Below are positions 37,872 to 49,989 of a stretch of DNA of 64,000 bases, piece after piece (position 1 is the first letter of the stretch; each line of letters opens with the position of its first letter). The notes beneath the pieces were generated by a model, which worked only from the letters and a program-made list of their open reading frames with translations, was not told the DNA's origin and made no database searches. The DNA comes from Phocoena phocoena. Taxonomy: Eukaryota > Chordata > Mammalia > Artiodactyla > Phocoenidae. The position numbers were made by a program, and so were the translations under genes. The stretch is from the NCBI RefSeq assembly GCF_963924675.1, contig NC_089226.1, positions 48,997,124-49,061,123 of the forward strand, given 5' to 3'.

Positions 37872-39262
37872 AATAGGCACATTGCGCTTGCGCATGGAGG
37901 GCCGGAAGTCAAGTCGGAGGCGGAGGTGACTCTGCTTCCGTTTCTGGTTTTGCTCAAACGTTTGTGTTTTCTTCGTGGCCACCCAAGATGAACCGATTCT
38001 TCGGGAAAGCGAAACCCAAGGCTCCGCCGCCCAGCTTGACTGACTGACTGCATTGGCACGGAGGACAGCAGGGCAGAATCCATTGACAAGAAGATTTCTC
38101 GGCTGGATGCTGAACTAGTGAAGTATAAGGATCAGATCAAGAAGATGAGAGAGGGTCCTGCAAAGGTATGAGCAGCAGCGGGACAGTCTTGCCCAGCAGT
38201 CATTTAACATGGAACAAGCCAATTACATCATCCAGTCATTGAAGGACACCAAGACCACGGTTGATGCTATGAAACTGGGTGTAAAGGAAATGAAGAAAGC
38301 ATACAAGCAAGTGAAAATCGACCAGACTGAGGATCTACAAGACCAGCTAGAGGATATGATGGAAGATGCAAATGAAATCCAAGAAGCACTGAGTCGTAGT
38401 TACGTCACCCCAGAATTAGATGAAGATGACCTAGAAGCAGAGTTGGCTGCACTGGGCAATGAGCTTCTGGCTGATAAAGACAGTTCTTATTTGGATGAAG
38501 CAGCAGCTGCCCTGCAATTCCAGAAGGTGTTCCCACTGACACAAAGAGTAAGGATGGAGTCCTGGTGGGTGAATTCGGATTGCCACAGATCCCTGCTTCG
38601 TGGACTTGCATCATTCAAGTACATCATGTAAAATAAACACATATTCTGGGACTAGGAAATATTTATCTTTCCAAGTTTGCCATAACAGATTTAGGTTTCT
38701 TTCCTTTCTGTGGAGAAAAAGTTAATTACATTGGTTTCATTTTTTTTTTCCATTAAGAGATTCATTGCTTGAAGGAAGCTTTCTTCATACTAAATTTTTA
38801 TTCCTTTTCTTTTATCAAAGACTAACTTACTTAAAATTATCATTGGGTATGTATAACTTCATTCCTTAATAGTAATTTTGAAATAAAACCAAGGAAATGG
38901 GAATCTTTAAGTTCTATGACAGCATATCTCCACAATCTCAAATTGACCTGATAAATTGATGACAAAGTCGAGATTAGTGGGACTGTCCATACTATGATTC
39001 AAAACCATTTTCTCTTGTGGTATTATAGGTTGGTTAAAGTGATGGCCTTTTTTGGTGAGTTTTGTTGTGTCTTGTGAGTAAATCATTACTGTGTCCAATA
39101 CTGGAATGGAATTATCACTACTGTATCATGGGTGGCTATTTTGATTCTGTGGTTCCTTCAGTGTTACAGCGGACTTGTAACCAATAATGAATATTTCTTG
39201 ATATTTAATGTATAGGACATTTATTTATACTCAATAAATATTTTTCAAAAGGAAAAAAAGGA
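37872..39262 (+). pseudogene. CHMP5: CHMP5 processed pseudogene (retrocopy)
   Basis: Intronless copy of CHMP5, the ESCRT-III-related protein of late endosome sorting that binds VTA1/LIP5. A GC-rich 5' UTR-like stretch begins near 37872. The ATG at 37988 opens [19 protein letters not shown], matching the CHMP5 N terminus. A 4-bp tandem duplication of 'ctga' near 38041 then creates a TGA at 38045. Homology resumes ([20 protein letters not shown]) until a deletion of about 47 bp at 38165-38166, which removes the segment after GPAK. A third lesion, a 1-bp loss near 38510, scrambles the last ~30 codons, and the expected stop reads tgg. A 140-codon ORF (38209-38631, starting [13 protein letters not shown]) survives between lesions. 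A 3' UTR-like tract ends with AATAAA at 39233 and a short A-rich remnant near 39246-39261, typical of L1-mediated retrocopies. No clear target-site duplication was found. Loss of function is very likely. Confidence 0.93.
39233..39238 (+). promoter_or_regulatory. Polyadenylation signal inherited by the CHMP5 retrocopy
   Basis: Canonical AATAAA, 8-15 bases before an A-rich remnant (aaaaggaaaaaaagg). It marks the 3' end of the copied mRNA; there is no evidence that it is used now. Confidence 0.6.
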
Positions 39263-39582
39263 AATCCGTAATCTCCACATCCACAAAGAACCAGAACTGA
39301 AACTTTATCTTTCCTCCCACTATTTTTTAATACATAATAAACAGGTTTTTTAAAAAAAAATTAACACAAGCATTTAGTGATTATTTTTAATGAATTAACA
39401 TCCTTACAAATGTATAAAATCACAAATCTTGTTTTACAATAGAACATACTTTAATACCTATGAATGAGAGTAGACATTACATGTTATTTTAGATATCTTC
39501 AAAGTAGAACAAATAATTTTTAAGTATTAGTTGACTTTTCAGTGATACTATATCATATTCCAGAATATTTGTTTAGTGCAAA

Positions 39583-39703
39583 CTTTTTCTTTTGGCCGCA
39601 TCACACGGCTTGCAGAATCTTAATTCCCTGACCAGGTGTTGAACCCGTGCCTTCAGCAGTGAACACGCTGAGTCCTAACCACTGGACCGCCAGGGAATTC
39701 CCT
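39583..39703 (-). mobile_element. Short tRNA-derived SINE, antisense
   Basis: Antisense head ending 'ctggaccgccagggaattcc'. Target duplication g[t/c]ttagtgcaaa at 39571-39582 and 39704-39715. Confidence 0.87.
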
Positions 39704-40359
39704 GCTTAGTGCAAATTTTAGATGTGATTCTGTGGACATGTTAGTGATGAAATGTACTTTTTGTTTCAAAGATATTTTCTGCAAGGAAATGTACCAGAAT
39801 GTCCAAAGGAACTGAGAATAGGAAGATTAAAATTAACCTTTTAATTTCATGGACAATACTGGTCCACAAAAAGGATGTTGTAGACTTATATCCAAAACAG
39901 CAAGCCCTGAAAGAGTGAAACCGTCAACTTAATTATGTGGGTACAGTAGGGAGAAAGTTTGTATGTAAATGGCTTTCTAATACAATGTCTCAGAAATACG
40001 ATAAAGACTTCACTTTTCACTGAAACAGTGTTATTTGAGTTTGAAGCTAGTGGTATATTTATATGTTTCAGAATGAATTCCAGTGTTGCCTTTACTCATG
40101 GAGATTATCTACTGGTAGAGAAAGAAAATTAATTCTAAATCGCCATGACCCTCTCGCCAAATGCTATTTCAAGTGATTGGGAGGAAGGAAAGTTGAGTTC
40201 CCTAGTTTGGCTTGATATTCTTTCTTTTCTGTTTTAAGAATTTGAATATAAACTTCTCCCCTCACATTCTGTTTTTTTTTTTTTTTAAACAATCAACTCT
40301 GAGTAACTTTGTATCGGCATAGGCTCCACGAAAGGACAAAACTAGATTGGAATCGTGTT

Positions 40360-40510
40360 GCTGCCCTCACCAACACTGTGACCTTGTCAGTAAAATTTCA
40401 TTGTCTGTAAAATAAGAATCTGTGTTTTATAAATGGTTTGATTTAAACACGAGCAAATAAGTGAAGTCACTAAAATGATATATGGCACATAGTAGACCCT
40501 TGAAAATTTT
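40360..40510 (-). repeat. MIR-like relic, antisense
   Basis: 'ttcattgtctgtaaaataag...tgatatatggcacatagtag' in antisense MIR order. Confidence 0.5.
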
Positions 40511-40589
40511 CAATTTCCATCCTATTTACCTTTCAACAAATTCTGAGCACAGCATCTTTGATTCACCTATCAATAGCTGCGACTCTCTC

Positions 40590-40790
40590 ATATATGGTAC
40601 ATTACAGTTTACGCATAAATCCATGTATTTATCTGTCTGGTTACTCCTCTCATGAACTCTAGGCATGCTTACTCTCTTTTCATGGGAAACTGAAGTTCAA
40701 AAAGATGAAGTGACTCGACCATGGTCGCACAGCTGATACACAGCTGGGACTCAAATCCAAACCTCCTGACTGCTAGTCCGGTGGGGGTTT
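40590..40790 (+). repeat. MIR-like relic, sense
   Basis: 'catgggaaactgaagttcaa', 'gtgactcgaccatggtcgca' and 'cagctgggactcaaatccaa'. Confidence 0.65.
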
Positions 40791-41679
40791 TTTTAGTGCA
40801 CTAAAGCTGCCTACTTTGTCCACATGTTCAGAAAAAAACATCTGATTTAGGCTGTGATTTCCTCACCCCAGCATTTGACAATTAAGGATTCCAGTGTATA
40901 CAAAAGGAAAAAATTTAGTAGAGTTTGAATAGATAGAGCATCTAGAATTTTCTCTTTAATGTCAGCCACTCCCTTCTATGGAAAGCAGTGTTTTAATATA
41001 TGATTAGTATGCTGAGCATAGGGTGATGGTAAACATTATGTTTTTGCATTATCATGAGATGACAAAATTACCCACTCTCAAAGGACCAGCTGCTGCAGGG
41101 CGGCTGGCACCCGTGATGCCTACATTCTCAAAACTATTTTAATTGGTAGTTTTCCATGATTTTTTTTAGTCAGTCAGAGAGGAAATGTCTGTATAAACCT
41201 ATTAAAGCCATAGCATCTGTTATGATGAAATGACACCACTGAATCTTAGTAAGTGAGATTGTTCTAGCTCAAGAACTTGAAGCTAATCAGGGTTCTTATT
41301 GAGCCAAGAGTTCCTATCACTCAGTTCCGCAAATACGTATAGAAAAGTTATGAACAAAAAAGATAGGAAAATTCCTCCCATACTTTTTATATATTTCCAC
41401 TACCGTGTTATAATTTTAAATTGATGCGTACAACATGCATGAAACTGTTCATCACATTAGATGTATGTGTCCTGAGAGGAAAGAACAAATTTTGAAATAA
41501 GACCTAGGATCATATCCAATCTCTAATCAAATTGCTGACAGCTTTAGACAACGAACTTAACCACTTGGAACAACTCTTGTCTGTGTAATATGGGTAATAG
41601 ATCCTATTCCATAAGACTATGGAAGGAATCCAATAGTTAAGAATATTGCAAATCAACAAATTGTGCACTGCTACCAATA

Positions 41680-41880
41680 ACAACCATTTATTAGGTGCTT
41701 ATTACATACTGGGGTCTGTGCTAAGGACTTATATGTACATTACCACATTTAATCTTCCCCAAAGTCTTTATCGTAGGCATTACTATTATATCTATTTTAT
41801 AGATGAGACTATGGAGGCTTAGAGAAGTTAAAAAAATTATCAGTGTTTACAAACTTAGGAAATAGAGGGCCCAATAATTG
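41680..41880 (+). repeat. MIR-like relic, sense
   Basis: 'ttaggtgcttattacatact', 'acattaccacatttaatctt' and 'atagatgagactatggaggc'. Confidence 0.65.
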
Positions 41881-41884
41881 AACT

Positions 41885-42330
41885 TAGACTTGCTCTTTCG
41901 TTCATTTAACAAAAGTTTGCTGAAGAATAGATCACCTGAACAAAATCAGGCACTGTTTGGAAGAAGGAAGTGGGGAGTGGAATGGAAGGGGGTTAAGCAA
42001 CCAACCATGTCCACTTTATCCTGGGCACTGTGGAGAATGAGTTGGAAGGTGACGAGAGAGGATTGGAGAGACTAGGTAGGAGGCTGTGGAAGTAGTTCAG
42101 GTGAGAGATGATGTTGACTTCAGCCAACGGGGTAGCACTGGAGATGAGGAACCTGGATGGACTATAGATATACTTTGCAGGTGGAGCTCAATGGGTGGTG
42201 GGAGGAGGGGTGAAGCAGGGGTAGCCCCTTATTTCTTACTCCGAGCAACACAGCGAACTGGGATGGGGAACACGAGAATGGATCTGTGGAGTGAGGGGAA
42301 GAACTCCTTCTAATCTCAAGTCTGACACCC
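41885..42330 (+). repeat. Ancient dispersed repeat, family not named
   Basis: 'aggaggctgtggaagtagtt', 'caggtgagagatgatgttga' and 'gatatactttgcaggtggag' parallel the copies at 22100 and 26665. The overlapping ORFs here are incidental. Confidence 0.45.
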
Positions 42331-43193
42331 TTAACCATTATTAATATTCTCACTAATTATTATTGTGAATATAAAAGAGATTTACAGTTCATGGCCGCTA
42401 TGAACTATAAAGTATCTAGAAAGCTTAATGGAAAAGTCAGCTTGTTCCTTCCCATGAAAAAAATGGCAAAAAGGAAAAGTCTAATGTAGGCCGTATCATA
42501 ATTCTTAGTTTTTAAAGAAAGTACCTAGGGCAAGGATTGAGATTTTATTTGAATTTTGTGAGATCTGGACTTTAATCCCTATAATATCGTGAAATGAATT
42601 TGAGGGGAAAAAAAAAACACTGGAAGATAATTTGCCAGAAAGCTAACATTATTTCAGGTGATTGAATCGACTCATGTATATATTTTTTTCTTTCTGTGTG
42701 TTATATTTTTCAGATTTTCTAAAATGATTATATATTACTTTTATAGCTAGTAAATTAAAAATTCAAGAAAAACTAATTTATAAAGTTACATTTGCTATGT
42801 CTATATAGTCTATGGGAGTAAGTTCTGAGAACCACTCAAATTGTAACCCTCAGTCAAGGCAATTAAAACCAATCAAAATGCTGATATGACTGACAGAGAC
42901 CTTAAAATATGTGTCCTTCTAACTGCTCCCTATGTGATGCAGTCCCAGTCAGAATGGACTGGAGTTCAGTATGGGACCTGACCAGTAGGGTGGTCAGTGT
43001 TGGGAAAACTGTGAAGGCTGAGGAGTTCAAGGTTTTCTCGATTTCCTTCATTTGAAGTATTTCTTCCAAGTATAAATATTTTTAAATTGCCTATAGCTTT
43101 TGCCACCCCACATCTTAAGGTTAGATACTCATAAGATTCTTTCAGAAATTCTCTTAGCCACTCCTGACCTTTGCCTCTTTTCCTTTCTTTCAG

Positions 43194-43363
43194 GGTCAAT
43201 GATTGTATCTTACGGGTGAACGAGGTGGATGTGTCAGAGGTTTCCCACAGTAAAGCAGTGGAAGCGCTCAAAGAAGCAGGGTCTATCGTTCGGCTGTACG
43301 TGCGTAGAAGACGACCCATTTTGGAGACTGTTGTGGAAATCAAGCTGTTCAAAGGGCCTAAAG
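43194..43363 (+). CDS. DLG2: DLG2 coding exon: second half of PDZ domain 1 and linker to PDZ2
   Basis: This 170-nt exon follows a long pyrimidine tract and AG (cctttctttcag) and ends at aag|gtaata. Its first base completes the Arg codon left open at 6440, giving ...[14 protein letters not shown], which is strong evidence that the two exons splice together. It encodes 56 full codons and ends in phase 1, with one base of the Gly of the next PDZ's GLGF loop. [13 protein letters not shown] is PDZ helix B; its His is the residue that selects Ser/Thr at position -2 of class I ligands such as NMDA-receptor tails. The basic RRRRP stretch ends PDZ1, and [15 protein letters not shown] enters PDZ2. By memory this linker is DLG2-specific, since DLG1 and DLG4 have KIMEIKLIKG or KVMEIKLIKG. 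The frame is intact. The next exon (rest of PDZ2) is beyond 64000. Confidence 0.95.
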
Positions 43364-44199
43364 GTAATAGACACATAAATAACTCACAATAGAACACCAG
43401 TGACAACCTATTTGGCTAAAGATTATGCCATAACCCATCTATGTAGTCCATTCTTTTATTGTCTGACATTCAGCGCTTACCATGAGTTTTGAAATCCTAT
43501 GATAATGGTAGGTTTTTACGTAGAGTAAAAGAAACCAATACTGTAAATATGAACTCAGAGAAGGAAAGGATAGATTTCTGAAGAAATTTTCTTATAAACA
43601 ACAACAACCATCTACATTTTTCTATAAATTTTTAATCTTACCGGATCATCATGACTTAGCCGGCATGTTAATACTTTCTAACTTTTCAAATGTAAATGGT
43701 AACCTCCCTCCTTTAGTAAAATAGTAATGTGAAAAATAATAATTGGAATAGCCTATCCTGAAATAACAATTATTATATTTTTATGACACTTGTGATTTGT
43801 TTTGATTTGATAATACTCATCTGTTGTATTCAAGTACTGCGTAGCATTTTATACTTGCAATAGTCAAAATAAGTTAAAGTTTATTTTTCTGAAATGTTCA
43901 CAAATCTCTTGAGGTAATTGCAGTTACCCTGGGGAATCACATAAACAGTAAGATGAATCATTATATTAATTTTTAAGAATAGTCCTTTGAGCTCTGCTCT
44001 TCAGAATGATGACATTTAATATTAACAGTATCTCAAATATTTTTAAAAAATCAAATAATTGGCTTGAGTATTTTAAATATTTTAAAAGATATTGACTACA
44101 GAGTCACTATACTCTTCTAGTAAATTATTTCTCTTTCCCTTAAAATCTGTGTAATCTCTAATGCTATATGTGATTTACAAATAAGCACACCACCTTCTT

Positions 44200-44400
44200 T
44201 GCGAGGTAGTGGTGGGTGGTATTTAAGATCTCAGACCCAAAAGTCAGGCGGGACTGAGTTTAAAAGCCTGGTTCAGCCACTTACTAGCAGAGTGACGTTG
44301 GTTAGGCCAACCCCCTTATTAAATGGGGATCATAATGGTAGCATCCCATTGGGCTTATGAGAATTAAACATTTAACTAATAGCTGGCAAGTGGTGAGCAG
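44200..44400 (-). repeat. MIR-like relic, antisense
   Basis: 'agcctggttcagccacttac...agagtgacgttggttagg' in antisense MIR order. Confidence 0.55.
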
Positions 44401-44640
44401 AAAAGCTTGCTGGTTGAGTGCAGACTCCAGAGCCAAAGTGCCTAAATTGGAATCCTAGCTCTGCAGCTCACTAGCTGTTTGACCTTGGGCAAATTGCTTA
44501 ACCTCTCTGAGCCTTACTTTTCTTATCTACAAAATGCAGGTAATAATAGCACTTGCCCCTAGAAATCTTGTGAGGATTAGACGAGTCAATATACATAAGG
44601 TGCTTAGAATAATGGCTGGCACAAGTTGACAACAAGTATT
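44400..44640 (-). repeat. MIR-like relic, antisense, well preserved
   Basis: 'tggaatcctagctctgcagc', 'gaccttgggcaaattgctta', 'acctctctgagccttacttt' and 'aatggctggcac'. It follows the previous copy directly. Confidence 0.8.
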
Positions 44641-45335
44641 AACTATATAGTATATACGTGTTATCTGTAGTTTGCTCCATATACTTTGAGCCTTTGCTAC
44701 AATTGTTTGGTAATCTAATAAAGTAATCAAGGATCCCTCGTGAGTTAAATTCAAATGCATTAAAATCACATAATTAATTCTGGGGGAGGTAGGCGGGAAG
44801 AAAAGAAAGCATTTCCATACCACAATGTCTGGTGATATGAAAGAAAAGACCTTCTATCCTACACATGTACTAAAATCATATTTGCCATGTGCTTTAAAGT
44901 TAAACCAAATGAGCATCCCACTACTTTGATTAAAAAGATATACTGTATATAAATAACGTAGATATTTCTACAATTCAATTAACAGCAATTATTCAGCACA
45001 GCCTTAAGGCACGTACTAGTTGAAAGCACTCAGCAAAGCATTACCATCCATTAGGAGGTCATCAGTCCAGCTGCTCAGCAGAGCACTTAAAGGTTCGAGG
45101 GAATCGATAGCCAAAACTCCAAAATTTTATCATTTTGGGGGGATCTCTATCTTTGGTATTAGGGCCCTAGCTGGTTTACTTCTGTCTGAACTATATTCTC
45201 CTTGGAGCCAGGAGTGGGGCAGGAATTTCCCCGGGACAAAGAGAGTGAGATGTGGGGACCGGTGAGCATTAATCGACCAGGAATACCCAGGCAATAACCC
45301 AATGAAAGTATGCAGCATATGGGTGATGGGCTTTT

Positions 45336-45537
45336 CTTTTGGTTTATTTATTTATTTTTTTTTTAACATCTTTATTGGAGTATAATTGCTTTGCAATGGT
45401 GTGTTAGTTTCTGCTTTATAACAAAGTGAGTCAGTTATACATACACATATGTTCCCATACCTCTTCCTTCTTGCGTCTCCCTCCCTCCCACCCTCCCTAT
45501 ACCACCCCTCTAGTTGGTCACAAAGCACCGAGCTGAC
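45336..45537 (-). mobile_element. L1 3' end, antisense, severely 5'-truncated
   Basis: About 200 bp of L1 3' UTR ('ggagtataattgctttgcaa', 'aacaaagtgagtcagttata'). Target duplication gggtgatgggctttt at 45321-45335 and 45538-45552. Confidence 0.94.
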
Positions 45538-46329
45538 GGGTGATGGGCTTTTTCTACTGGGGAAAGGAGAACCAGGAAACTGGTAGAGCTAATTTTACAT
45601 CCCTGAAAGCAGGCTCCTGCCAAATTCCTGTAGAGGGCTGTAGGCCTATTGGTCCTGTTGGGATTATGTTGAGTCAGTCATACTTTTTTGTACTGTCACC
45701 ATACAAAGACCACTGATAGGGATTTGTTTCTCTATATAGAGCTTATTGATTTACAGAGCAAGGAACTGTTTTAGTCATTGTTTAAATCCTTGATGCCTTT
45801 CCCTGTGCCTTGAACGCAGGACGTGCTGAATCAGAGTAAATTGGATGCTACACTAAATCTGATGATACCTTGCAGTCTTAACCTCCCTTGGCACGTTTAT
45901 TCTTTATTTTTGAATGATGATATATATATTTTTTAATTTCTGTCAATGTTTAACTCATGCCATGGAAACTCTTATGCAGTGGAGACAATGAAGATGAATC
46001 AGATGTGCTTCTAATGGGAGAATCAGAAAGTTGTAATGGGAGAGAGAGAGACATAAAGCCAACTCACTTTAATGCTAGACAGAATGAAATCAGCTCTGTG
46101 GTTGAACTTGAGCCATGATTCCAATTGAACAAAGAGGAAGAAGTGATTCATCTTAATCAGGAGATCCAAAATGCTCCAGAGAATTTAAAATGTAATATGT
46201 GCTTTCAGACCCTTATCTTCCCTTCACTGAGCATGTGGGCATTCTCAATAGTAAATATCAGCACTCTCGCCAACTGGGCTAACTAGCCTCAATTATGAGT
46301 GTATAATGCAGAGCTAACTGAATGTGGTC

Positions 46330-47060
46330 ATTAATTTAGTCCTTCAGTGATTCAACAAATGTTTATGAAGTATTTATTGTGGACTTGACACAGACCCAGA
46401 CAATGAGGACTCACAAAGAAAACAGAGAGAATTCTTGCTCAAGAAGATTATGGTCTGATGTAGAAAACACCTATAATATAAATTGGGAAACATGCTATGA
46501 ATGAGCATAAATGATTAAGGAGGCACGGATTAAATAGTGGGTCAAAGAAGACTTCCCTGAGGAAGTGCCACTTAAGCTAAACTTTGAAATACAAATAAAA
46601 TTAGAAGTTGGCTGGACAAAGAGTGGAGGAGAGTATCCAGACAGAAGTAAAAAGCATGTGTGTATGAAGGCCCCAGTGTAGGAAAGATCTTCATACCTTC
46701 CAGGAGCTGAAAGAAGTCAGTTGTGATTGAAGTTTAATGACAAGATAGTGAATGACACGATATGATATTGTCAAGGTGAGCAGGGACCAGATCATGTACA
46801 GCTTCGTTGACCATATTTACAGATTTGTTATTTTATTTCAAGTGCAATGGGAAGTTCTTGAAACATGTTCAGCATGTGATATGGTCAAATTTGTTGTTTT
46901 TAGAAGATCACCCAGCTGCTGTAAAGAAAATGCATTGAAGGGGGGCAAGAGTGGGAACAGAGATCAGTTAGCAGACACTTGGAGAAGGTAGAGAAGAATG
47001 GATGGTGAAGATATAAGTGATGCCACTTACTGGTAATCTAGATGTGGGGTATGTCCAAGG
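46330..47060 (+). repeat. Ancient dispersed repeat, family not named
   Basis: 'aagtatttattgtggacttg', 'gaagacttccctgaggaagt', 'ttatttcaagtgcaatggga' and 'ggggggcaagagtgggaaca' follow the order seen at 22100 and 26665. Confidence 0.5.
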
Positions 47061-47799
47061 TTGAGGCCCTTGGACATACTCTAATTGGTCCTTCTAATAG
47101 AGCAATCTAATGGATTGGGGTGCCATTTGTGAGGTGGGGAAGGCTGTGGAGGAACCCGTATGGGAACTCTACTGGACATGTTGAGAAGACTGTGCATATT
47201 CTGAAAAGGAGGCAGAACTGGAAAACATCTGTCTGAAAACCCTGTTAATACTTTGAATTTTTCCCTTTTTTTTATCAAATGAATTGGGGAAATACCTGAA
47301 TGATTGACTTTCTCACTTTTACCAATAGTCTTTAATATAAAAATCATGAATATGGCTACTTTAGCTATTTTGAACAGTTATAAACATTTAATAGATCTAT
47401 CTGATAGACATTCTTAATGCCCCAGACCATTTTTGTTTGGGGATTATTTTTGGTTTTGTTTATTTGTTTTTACATGGGACAGAAGGTAAACAGTGTTACT
47501 CCTTTTTGTTATATAGATGCAATGTTAAGGGATTCCTTAAAAAAATAATTTGTGGTAGAATTAAATTTACAGTTTTCCAATTTACACCCTTATGTTTATT
47601 CCACCTATTGTACAAATCACGAATTCTGAGATGATCTTTGATGTATGTGATTTGTCTGTATAGCAGTACTAGCCTTCCCAATATTCAATTAGAATCATCT
47701 GGCTAATGATTTATAGCCATGTATTTCAGTAAGGGATATTTGGGTGATATGCACTACCGATTTAGAATGTCTCTTCTTAACAATATATAAAAATTTCCC

Positions 47800-48004
47800 G
47801 GGCTTCCCTGGTGGCGCAGTGGTTGAGAGTCCGCCTGACGGTGCAGGGGACACGGGTTCGGGCCCCGGTCCGGAAAGATCCCACATGCCGCGGAGCAGCT
47901 AGGCACGTGAGCCATGGCCGCTGAGCCTGCGCATCCGGAGCCTGTGCTCCGCAACGGGAGAGGCCACAACAGTGAGAGGCCCGCGTACCGGAAAAAAAAA
48001 AAAA
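47800..48004 (+). mobile_element. CHR-type SINE, sense
   Basis: Complete body with A tail. Target duplication aaaatttccc at 47790-47799 and 48005-48014. Confidence 0.93.
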
Positions 48005-48475
48005 AAAATTTCCCTAACCTCACAGTTATAGATTTGGTCATTGCAAGCAGCTGGGGTGTCTGTGTGCAGGCAGTCAGTTGAGAAAAAAATGGCTAATCAT
48101 GTATAGGAAGTTGTGATTAGGCAAATCCATTTAGACTTGCCAAACAACCAAAAATATGAGAGGAAGAGAATCTGAAGTGTGCATGTGGTTTCCCAGGAAA
48201 TAGGTTTATAATAAAAGTCTTTCCAGTGACTTTCCCAAGGACACTTTAAGTCGTAATTTCTCAGGAACTAGATAAGTAAACACTTGTAGACTGTTGGTTT
48301 CTGTGGCCTAAGCCAAAGAAGCCTAAACCTATATAAGAAATGAGATGCCTTCTAAAATGTTCTTGCTGCTTACAGGTAATATAGCTAGTTGAAGGCCAAG
48401 TTCTAGAACGGAAATATTAAGGCCATAGCATTGTTAAATCCAAAGGTAGACTTTATTTAACCACCTTATTTTTTA

Positions 48476-48706
48476 TTTTATTTTATTTATTTATTTATTT
48501 ATTTATTTATGTATTTATTTATTTATTTTTGCGGTACGCGGGCCTCTCCCATCGTGGAGCACAGGCTCCAGACACGCAGGCTCAGCGGCCGTGGCTCACG
48601 GGCCCAGCCGCTCCGCGGCATGTGGGATCTTCCCGGACCGGGGCACGAACCCGTGTCCCCTGCATCGGCAGGCGGACCCTCAACCACTGCACCACCAGGG
48701 AAGCCC
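48476..48706 (-). mobile_element. CHR-type SINE, antisense, with internal deletion
   Basis: Left (TTTA)n tail, then gcggtacgcgggcctctcccatcg. About 16 bases present in other copies between two 'cctctc' motifs are missing. Target duplication of 18 bp (taaccaccttatttttta) at 48458-48475 and 48707-48724. Confidence 0.93.
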
Positions 48707-49039
48707 TAACCACCTTATTTTTTAATAAAAACTCAAAGAGTTGTAAATTTTGTCTAGCAAAAAATTTCACCAATTCTACATTATTTTTGAAAATGTTTTT
48801 AAACATCTTCAGTTTTAATTTCTTCATAGTTATATACATTTTTTCAGTTATAAAAGTCTGTAACAGTGCGAACTGCTAATGCAGTGAAGAATGCTCTCAG
48901 CTTTGCACAAGAAGTAAAAATAACTATAAAACACACTGACTGTAAAAGTCACTATACTAATGACCATTTATAATGTGTATAATTCAACCACTAGAGAAGC
49001 CACATATGTAGTGATGAAGTTCCTGGACGTCTCTCTAAG

Positions 49040-49180
49040 TAGGTATGAAAACTAGAGTAAGTATCTTAACCTCTTTGTGCCTCACCTTCCTCGTCTGCAA
49101 AGTAGATGTAATTTGAGTATCTAATTCATAAGGTTATTTTCAGGATAATAATTGTAAATTCTCAATACATATTTAATTAT
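49040..49180 (-). repeat. MIR-like relic, antisense
   Basis: 'cttaacctctttgtgcctca...gtctgcaaagtagatgtaat' in antisense MIR order. Confidence 0.5.
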
Positions 49181-49281
49181 TTTTACTCTTTTTATTATCA
49201 TAATTGACTAAAAGTTGAATAAAGAAAAGCAGCAAAGCACATACTCATTCTGGTGCTTTAAAGTGCTTCCCATAGTATTTT

Positions 49282-49580
49282 TTTTTTTTTTTTTAATTTA
49301 TTTATTTATTTATTTTTGGCTGTGTTGGGTCTTCGTTTCTGTGTGTGGGCTTTCTCTAGTTGTGGCAAGCGGGGGCCACTCTTCACCGCGATGCACGGGC
49401 CTCTCACTGTCGCGGCCTCTCTTGTTGTGGAGCACAAGCTCCAGATGTGCAGGCTCAGTAGTTGTGGCTTACGGGCCTAGTTGCTCCGGGGCATGTGGGA
49501 TCTTCCCAGACCAGGGCTTGAACCCGTGTCCCCTGCATTGGCAGGCAGATTCTCAGCCACTGCGCCACCAGGGAAGCCCC
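49282..49580 (-). mobile_element. CHR-type SINE, long variant, antisense
   Basis: T-rich start, antisense long body, head complement ending 'gcgccaccagggaagccccc'. Target duplication cttcccatagtatttt at 49266-49281 and 49581-49596. Confidence 0.94.
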
Positions 49581-49734
49581 CTTCCCATAGTATTTTACAC
49601 AATCTAGTCCTTTACTAAGTATTAATATTTCTTGGATTAAAGACTTGAAAGTTAATTAAAAGTTTTTAATATTAAGCAATTTCTGATGAAGCCAATATAT
49701 ATTTTCATGCATTGACTCAGATTTCTGCATGTAT

Positions 49735-49765
49735 ACACACACACACACATATATTTTTAATATAT
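49735..49765. repeat. Short (CA)n/(TA)n microsatellite
   Basis: Run of ac dinucleotides followed by atatat. Confidence 0.75.
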
Positions 49766-49989
49766 TGGTATTGGCATCTGTATGTGCACATATATAGTAT
49801 GTTCAGCTGTGTTGTTCTCTCTAGCTCTATATAAATTTATTTCTAATAGGTCTGAGTTACAATGTGGTATATGAATCTATGTTTTATGGAAATGTGCATA
49901 TATGTCTGTTTGTATTTTTCCTTAGTTTTCCTAGTTTGGGCATAGATTTCAGTAGCCTCCATGTGTAGAAATATCTCCAAGCATGTTGA

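Noticed and set aside
37586..38089. 167-codon - strand ORF
   Set aside because: Antisense to a MIR and to the CHMP5 retrocopy; composition explained by both.
37872..39262. Functional CHMP5 gene
   Set aside because: No introns, early TGA at 38045, ~47-bp deletion, later frameshift and lost stop; a processed pseudogene.
42966..43406. 146-codon ORF on the - strand over the second DLG2 exon
   Set aside because: Exact antisense shadow of the PDZ exon; no known domain, and the + strand frame has matching splice sites and family identity.
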